A program made the position numbers and the translations under genes. Positions 15,001 through 24,000 of a stretch of 64,000 nt of DNA are shown here, piece after piece. Below the pieces are notes generated by a model. It saw nothing but the letters and a program-made list of their open reading frames with translations. It was not told the DNA's origin and ran no database searches. How positions within the stretch are numbered: position 1 is the first letter of the stretch; every line of letters begins with the position of its first letter. This DNA comes from an uncultured Endomicrobiia bacterium (GTDB taxonomy: Bacteria > Elusimicrobiota > Endomicrobiia > Endomicrobiales > Endomicrobiaceae): NCBI GenBank assembly GCA_938040055.1, contig CALHWY010000015.1, forward strand, positions 1-64,000. The letters are read 5' to 3'.

Positions 15001-18000
15001 TTCTCCGAAATCCGCCGTAAAGAGACTTTGGTCGTTAACCGAAAAAGTCAGCGTGCCTTTCGGGAAAAGCACCTCTTTCGCGCCTGCAAGCATTACAATA
15101 TCTTCGTAATGCGTAAACTGCGGTTTCTGCCCGTACGCATTAAGCAGCCCGTTGCTCAAAGTAATTTGCTGCCCGCTTCTAAAACTCAAATTAAATTCAT
15201 TGCTTCTGCTTCCGTCAGCATTTATCATCGCGTATCCGGCCGGCAAACTTCCCTTCACGCTAAAGTTCTCTCTTGCGAAAATGCCCGTTCTGCCTTCACT
15301 GTCCAGCTTTATCTTTACCGCCGTTCTTTCCGGTATCGCAAAAACCCCCTGATCCAAACCTTTTCCTTTCGCGGTCGAAACAGTCGCGTCTATATAACGA
15401 TCTCCCAGCGAAGTTTCAAGAATTTCGCTTATAGAGGACGGAATATTGCCGAATTTGGCCTCGCCCAGTAAAAGCGCGTTTTTCAAATCGGCCGCGCCGA
15501 TATCCTGATATCCCATGTCACGCAAGGCTTTCCGCATCGCGCCCGCCGCTTTTTCGCCGTCGTACATGAAAGAAGCGTCCGCGCCGGCCGCCGTCCACTG
15601 CCCTTCAGCCGACATCACATATTCGCCGGACAAAATCTTAACCGCTCCCGCTGCGCTTTGCACAACGGAACCCGTCGTCGCCGTCGCTCCGCGGCCTACA
15701 ACCACTATATTGCCGTCCCTGAGCGATACGCTCCCTCCAACGGCTTTTACTCTGCCGTCCGATTCCATTACTATTTTCGTCTTTGTGTCCGCCGCGTCAG
15801 GCGCGGGGCTTTGCCCGGGCGCTTTGCTTGAGCCTGCCGCAGTCTCTATTATAAAAGTTTCCCCGCCGAGATTTACTTTGCCGTTAAGCGACAAACTGCC
15901 ATTATTATTTATGTCAAATCTCGCATTTTCAAGCCTTCCCACCGCTTGGCGTTTTATGCCGTTTTCATCCGTATAGCCGTTGGTATAGGAGCCTTCGACT
16001 TTATTGCTTCCGGATGTGATTTTATAACCGCCTTTTTCGTTGATTTTATACGTAAACTTCACGTCCGAGATATTTTTAACGCCGTTTATTTCGCTACCCG
16101 CTTTGATAAACTTGCCGCCTTCCGTTATCTTCCCTTCTTCGTCAATCCTTGCCCATTCCCTATTGGCGCCGGCAAGAAGGCTCTTCCACTCCCGCCCGGA
16201 TTCGGCCATTGCCAACACGTCTTTCATCGTTTTGTCTTCAAGATTCGTGTATATCTCTTTTACCGTTGCATTGCCTTCGCCGATAACTGTCGCAATATTT
16301 CTTACCGTATTTTCTCCCTGCTCTATGCTGTAATCGCCTTTCTCATCGTATTTAAAGTTTACTTTGAGTATCTGCCCCGTTAAAGAGCCGTCTTTTGTCA
16401 AAACGGTTCTTGTCACCGAAGAGCTGTAATCGTCCGAAGCGCTCCATTTCCCGGCGCCTCTTGTCACAGTCTGGGTAGCGACAGTGCCGTCGGACAGTTC
16501 AACCGTCCTTGTGCCTTTTGTCGCTTCCGGTATGTCTATCTTCCACTCGCCGTTTCTGTCAACGGTAACGCTGACTTCGGTGTCTATGCGGGTTCTGACT
16601 TTTTCATTCTCTTTTACAAAAACCGCGCTGCCGTTGGTCTTTTTGTCTTCATCGGCGCCGCCGATTATCGTTCTCTTGCCAGTAAGTTCGTCGATATTTA
16701 CCTGCGCACTTACCAAAACTTTCCCTTCTTCCGTTTCCAGCCAGCGCTGTTCAACGCCTATGTTTCCCACATAATCCGCTTTGTATTGCTCTTTTGTTAT
16801 ATCACGCGCATTCGCTACCTCGCGCGTAACCGTATTTCCTTTGCCGTAATCCGTTCTTTCTATGCCGGCTGACACCGGCCCGTTTATAAGGTCTATAATG
16901 CCGTTTTCATTTACGATGCCGCTTGCTATTACCGTTTTTACCGCCTTCTTGCCTTCCGGAGACATTATTTGCTGCGTGCGGGTAACGACCGCGGAAGCGC
17001 CTTTTTGGAAAAAGTTTTTCTCCCCGAAAAGTTTGGATTTTTCGTCCGCCATTCCTATTTCGGTTAACAGCGAGCCGTCTTGCATTAAGCTCCGTCTGCC
17101 TAATTGTTTTGTCACGGTATTATAACTGAACTGCTCCCTGCCTAATTCAAGGCGCTGCGAAACCGCGTGGCGCGGGTTTTTACCGGCGGCTTCGTTTATA
17201 AGAGAAGCATAAGCCTTCTGCGCATTGGAGGATCTGGCCGAATCAAAACCTTCCGGTACTATTCCAATGCCGTACCCGTCCAAACCTGCCTGTATCCCGA
17301 CGCCGGGCCGTATTGCCGCTTGATCCGGTTTCGAGTCCGCATTAGCGCTTTTGCCGGGCGCAGCCGGACGCGCCGCGTCCATAGCCGGTTTCGCAAGCAC
17401 GGATTTATCCCCGCCGAGAGAGACGGCATTTATCTGCATTCCCCCGGGAACGTTAAATATGCTCATACCGAGTACGGGATTGCCGTCCTTGTCAAAATCA
17501 ACGGCATAATTTCCTGAAACCGGCATACCCTCATACAAAACTTCAGGTATTAAGGTTTCGCCGCCTATGACTCTGGCAAGCGTTCCGCTTTGCATCATTG
17601 AAGAAGCCGTCGCGGCACTCTTATCGCTTACAGAATATACTTCGGCGGATTTTATGGAATAATTTCGGCGGCTTCCGTAAAGATTTAGCGAAATAATTTT
17701 ATCGTCTCCGGGATTTAAGCCGAATAATGCGTCAGTATCGGAGCGTCCCTGAGCCGACGAAGCGTCGGCTTTTATAACAACGGAACCGTCTTGCCCGTTC
17801 TGAAATTTAGTATATAAAGCGCCTGAGGAAGATATGAACTTATTAAAATCAGGCTGCGCGAATACCGCTCTGGCAAAACCGCTTTCTCCGTATTTAAGAG
17901 CCATTGCGGCCGCGATAAGCATATCCTTATTGCTGACCTTGCTATTAAAATAAGCATTGGATGCATTTCCGCCGTCTTTCCAAAAAAGACTAAGAGCTTT

Positions 18001-21000
18001 ATCTCCATTGCCCCTTGTCACAGAGCCTTTCTCGCTGCCGTCCGCATTAAACACTTGCACCGAGTTTTTTTCTAAAGTCAGGCTGGAGCCATTAGGAGAT
18101 GTAAATTTTTCTCCCGGCATTGGATTATCATGAATTCCATATTCATCTGCTATACTTTGCGCATCGGGGCCAAACCTTTTCCAGGCTTCCATACTCAATT
18201 GTTCAATAACGCCCATTATCTTAGCGGAAATATTTTCAAATACATCCAGCAAAGGCTTCATAAAACTTTCAAGCCCGGGTATCAGTTGAGACAGCCCTTT
18301 AAACGCATTGAAATGCGGAACATTATCTTTTTCGGCAAGGTCGCCTATTCCTGCGGGACTGCCTCCGGCAAGCTTCCCTAATGCGCTTATAAAACTATTT
18401 TCCGAAGACGCAAGCTTGCCTGCGAACGAGGCGAAAGCTTTGTTGCTTAATTTGACATCCATCTCAAAATCTTTCGCGCTTACTATTTGTCCGTCCGTAT
18501 CCACTTTTGTGCCGGAAGTCCAGGTCATTGCCGCCGAAGAGCCGTCATGAACAAAAGAAAGTCCTTTTGTTTTTGTATCGGCTATTACGCTGCCCGTTTC
18601 GTCAAAATATTTTGTTCTGCCATTGCTAAAGCCTATGCTTGTTTCCGTAGGTTTTACGTCATTTTGCTTATCTCCGCCGCGCATTGAGGTTATGTTGAAA
18701 GAATTTGAAGTGCTTTGCGCCAGTATATTGCCGTTCGCGTCTCTCCAAGTGGTTTCGGAGCGGTTAAATCCCAAGCCCATCCCGTTCCCGTCTCTATTGC
18801 CCGTATTGATATTTATGCCATAAGAAGTCGTGCGGCTTTTTCCGTCAAATTCCCATCTTCCGCTGTCTTCATTATATCTCCCCGCCAAACCGTTTTTGTA
18901 ATTAAACCCTATGCCTCCGCCGTTGCCATTACCGGATTGATATTTAACTCCCACATTAAAACCGAATTCTTTTCTTACCGCGCTATATGAAAAGCCGACT
19001 GAAAATTTTGCTTCACCTTTTCCAAAAGATACTCCGGCTGAAATCTCCTGATATCTGAAATTATATTCCGTTTCTATATTTACGGCCCCACCGGCAAAAT
19101 GAACGCCTGCATTAACGCTCCATCCGTCCCTGAATAAACCGTCAGGGTCTTTTTCCCAATATCTTACTCCGGACGTTCCTCCTATCCAACCGAAATAACT
19201 TGCTCCGGCCTGGGCCTCAAATCTTGTGCCGTAATAATCATCATGCTGATACATCAGTTTTGTGCCGAATTGTTTTGCATCGCCAATCTCAACGCCCGCC
19301 TGAAAAGTTTTTCCCGTTTTACTGTTATATCCCCATGCCGCGCCTATAAACTGATTGCCAATAGCTATATGAGGGCCTACTTTAAAACCGAAACCGCCGT
19401 CCTGCCAGCCAATGGAAACAAGCCCGGGAACAATAGGTATTGAAAAATTATCAAGAAGACTGCCAAAGAGTTTACCTATGAAACTTTTATTTAATTTTTT
19501 CGACGCTCTTTGTAATTCTTTGCCGATTTTTTTAAAAGTTCTTTTTACCGATTTAACCGCTTTTTTAACCGCTTTGGATACCGTTTTTGCCACAGTTTTA
19601 ACAACGCCGCCAATAGCTTTTCCTATAGCTTTAAAAGGTTTTGTTATAGTTTTTAACGGATTCCCTTTAGCCCCTTTAATATTTTTTAAATCAAACTGAT
19701 TTATCTTCTGCCCGCGTTCTGACACCCCTTTTGAATCCGTCAGCACTTTCATTCTTCCTTTATCGTCCAAAACGTCCGTATAACTGTCCAGCGCTTCTTC
19801 ATTAAACAGCTTCTTGAACTCTTGCGCTTCATAAGTCTGCGCCTGCCCGTTATTTCTTTGCGGATCTATCAAATCAAGCGTGCCATCTTCGTTCTTTGTT
19901 ATTGTTACAAAATGGTTCTTGTTCACCCAGACTACGGCTTTTTCCCCGGCTCCCAAGCCGTTCACAAACTCGTCCAGCCCGACTCCATACCCTTGGGCGT
20001 TTACTCCGTTTCGCGCCAATACAGCCTGCTGCGCGGCCAGGCTTGTATGTAACTGTCCGTCTTTTATGCTGTTTCTGTCGAAATTTCCTGTCGCTATCTC
20101 TATGCTCAATGCCTGTAAGGCCAATACTCCTTCTTTTACCGTTCCGCCAAGCCAATTGTACAGCGCTTCCGACGCGCAGTTTAATATCTTTAATCCCTGC
20201 GATATCTTTTCGCTCAGTACTCCCATCGCTTTCTCAAATGTCGTTCCTTCCTTTCTTCCGTGCGCTATGTCATAAGCGTCAGATTCTTCTTTCGTTTTGC
20301 CGAGAAGCTTTATCACTTCTTTCTCGCTCATCCTGCTTTGCTCGGCAAGCTTTTTAACCAGTTCCGGGGCTAGTCCGTCATATTTATCTTCTTCCTCTTT
20401 TCCTTTTGCTTTTATTTTTTCGTCTTTTTTCTTTATTTCTTTATTCTCTTCTTCATACGCGCCTTCTTTTCTTTCCCTTTCTTTCTTTATCTTTTCTTCT
20501 TTGTATTGATATTCCTTATACGCATCCTCTTTTACACGGCCGGTTTTCGCGTCTTTTTCTATCTTCTCTTCTTTGTAGTTTTTCCCTTCGCCTTCGTCTT
20601 CCGGCGCAGGCAATTTCCGAACTTGCCTATGCCTTTCAGACGAGAACTTTCCTGCTTTTACAAATCTTTTCGAAAGTTTATTTTTTACTTCCGTTACCTT
20701 ATTCTTTAACATCTCTTTCGGCTGACCAAGAAAACCTTTCTTGCCGTAAAGCTTTTGCAATGCGTTAAAAGGCATTTTCTTTTTTTCTTTGTAACTTTGC
20801 CCAACCTTTTTATCTTTTCTTGCCCTGAGCTCTCTTTCTTTGTTTTTTAATGCTTCGAATACCTTGCCAATCCAGCCTCTGCCTTGACCGTCTTTGCTCA
20901 TCTTCACTTCTTTATATGATTTGTTTACATACTTATCTTCTTTTGACCTATACTCCGAGGAAATGCTGTTTTGCTCTTGCTGCAGCTTTTCTTTTACCGC

Positions 21001-24000
21001 ATTGGATATTTTTCTTAATGCCCCTCCAAAGCTCCGGCTTGGGCTTTTTACTTCTTTATATGATTTGCCTGTATATTTATCTTCTCTTGCTCTGAAATCT
21101 CCTATTTTTTTTGTTTCTTCTTTCAGCCGGTTTTCCTGCGCTTTTTTCAAAGCTTTAATTATTCCCCTGAAAAGTCTTCCGCCTCTACTCTCTTCTCTTA
21201 TCTTTACTTCTTTATATGCTTTGTTTACATAATTGTCTTCTTGTATTCTCCGCTCTCCGCCTTTCATTTGCAGCTGCCCGAACAGTCTTCTAAACAGACT
21301 CCCTTTACCTTTTGCCGATATCGGTTTCTCTTTCAGTTCTTCTCTCTTTATTTGCCCGTTATGGCTGAACGGTATTTTTATAAAACTCCCGGGCTGATTT
21401 TTTATTACTACGGGTCTATGTCTCCGGATATCGGGATCCACTTTCCCTAAAAAATAAAACGGCTTTTTCCCAGGTTTATTCTTTATTTGATTTGCTTTCC
21501 CGCCGGGATTAAAGCCTGATTTCGACAGTTTCCACCAATCCTGTCTAAACTTAAGACCTTCCTGTTTGTTTTTTGAATTGTTAAATGCAGGTTTGCCTAT
21601 TATCGCAGCCAGCGCTCCCTTTACTTCTCCCATTTCCCGCGCGTTTAACAATTCTCCCTGCTGCGCTACGCCTTTTGAGTCCGTCAGCACTTTCATTCCG
21701 CCTTTATCGTCCAAAACATCCGTATAGCTGTCCAGCGCTTCTTCATTAAACAGTTTTTTAAACTCTTGCGCTTCATATGTCAGCGCTTGGCCGTTATTTC
21801 TCTGCGGATCTATCAAATCAAGCGTGCCGTCTTCATTTTTAAGCACCGTCACAAAATGATTCTTATTTACCCAGACTACGGCTTTTTCCCCGGCTCCCAA
21901 GCCGTTCACAAACTCGTCCAGCCCGACTCCATACCCTTGGGCGTTTACTCCGTTTCGCGCCAATACAGCCTGCTGCGCGGCCAGGCTTGTATGTAACTGT
22001 CCGTCTTTTATGCTGTTTCTGTCGAAATTTCCTGTCGCTATCTCTATGCTCAATGCCTGTAAGGCCAATACTCCTTCTTTTACCGTTCCGCCAAGCCAAT
22101 TGTACAGCGCTTCCGACGCGCAGTTTAATATCTTTAATCCCTGCGATATCTTTTCGCTCAGTACTCCCATCGCTTTCTCAAATGTCGTTCCTTCCTTTCT
22201 TCCGTGCGCTATGTCATAAGCGTCAGATTCTTCTTTCGTTTTGCCGAGAAGCTTTATCACTTCTTTCTCGCTCATCCTGCTTTGCTCGGCAAGCTTTTTA
22301 ACCAGTTCCGGGGCTAGTCCGTCATATTTATCTTCTTCCTCTTTTCCTTTTGCTTTTATTTTTTCGTCTTTTTTCTTTATTTCTTTATTCTCTTCTTCAT
22401 ACGCGCCTTCTTTTCTTTCCCTTTCTTTCTTTATCTTTTCTTCTTTGTATTGATATTCCTTATACGCATCCTCTTTTACACGGCCGGTTTTCGCGTCTTT
22501 TTCTATCTTCTCTTCTTTGTAGTTTTTCCCTTCGCCTTCGTCTTCCGGCGCAGGCAATTTCCGAACTTGCCTATGCCTTTCAGACGAGAACTTTCCTGCT
22601 TTTACAAATCTTTTCGAAAGTTTATTTTTTACTTCCGTTACCTTATTCTTTAACATCTCTTTCGGCTGACCAAGAAAACCTTTCTTGCCGTAAAGCTTTT
22701 GCAATGCGTTAAAAGGCATTTTCTTTTTTTCTTTGTAACTTTGCCCAACCTTTTTATCTTTTCTTGCCCTGAGCTCTCTTTCTTTGTTTTTTAATGCTTC
22801 GAATACCTTGCCAATCCAGCCTCTGCCTTGACCGTCTTTGCTCATCTTCACTTCTTTATATGATTTGTTTACATACTTATCTTCTTTTGACCTATACTCC
22901 GAGGAAATGCTGTTTTGCTCTTGCTGCAGCTTTTCTTTTACCGCATTGGATATTTTTCTTAATGCCCCTCCAAAGCTCCGGCTTGGGCTTTTTACTTCTT
23001 TATATGATTTGCCTGTATATTTATCTTCTCTTGCTCTGAAATCTCCTATTTTTTTTGTTTCTTCTTTCAGCCGGTTTTCCTGCGCTTTTTTCAAAGCTTT
23101 AATTATTCCCCTGAAAAGTCTTCCGCCTCTACTCTCTTCTCTTATCTTTACTTCTTTATATGCTTTGTTTACATAATTGTCTTCTTTTGCTCTTGACGAA
23201 AAGATACTCAGTTTACCTATCGGTCCTTGGCCTATTTCATACGGTTTTCCGAAAATAAGGAACGGTTTTTTATTAAAAAACATAGGTTTTTCTCCGGTTA
23301 TATGAGGCCTTGATAATATAACCGGTTTGTTTCTTTGCGACTGGGGCGCGAGTCCATATGCCGCCTGAACTCCCGCTTTTCCGCCTGATCTTGATCTCTC
23401 AAGCAAATGCAGCGAAATATTTAAGCCTCCAGGCTTATTTTTCCCCGCCATGCTGCCGGATGACGGTCTTCCTATTATCACGGCTATAGCGCCTGTAATA
23501 CTCCATAATTCGCCGCAGCTTATCTGCAGGCCTTTTTGCGCAACGCTTTTTGAATCCGTCATAACCTTCATCTGCCCGCCGACGGCATAACCGTCAGTTC
23601 TTTTGCCGTTAAACAGTTTCTTAAACTCTTGCGCTTCATATGTGATCGTCTGTCCGTTATTTCTGTTCGGATCCGCCAAATATATTTTGCCGGCTTCATT
23701 TTTTGTTACCGTTATAAAATGGTTTCCGTTTACCCAGACCGTCGCTTTCTCTCCGGACGAAAGCCCTGCGATAAAATCGTCCACCCCTATGGAGTACCCC
23801 TGCGCGTTTACTCCGTTTTGCGCCAATACAGCCTGCTGCGCGGCCATGCTTGTATATAACTGTCCGTTTTTTATGCTGTTTCTATTGAAATTTCCCGACG
23901 CTATCTCAACGCTAAGCGCCTGCAACGCAAGCAGCCCTTCCCGTACGATGCCTCCCGTCCAGTTATGCAATGACTCCGACGCGCAGTTTAATATGCTTAC

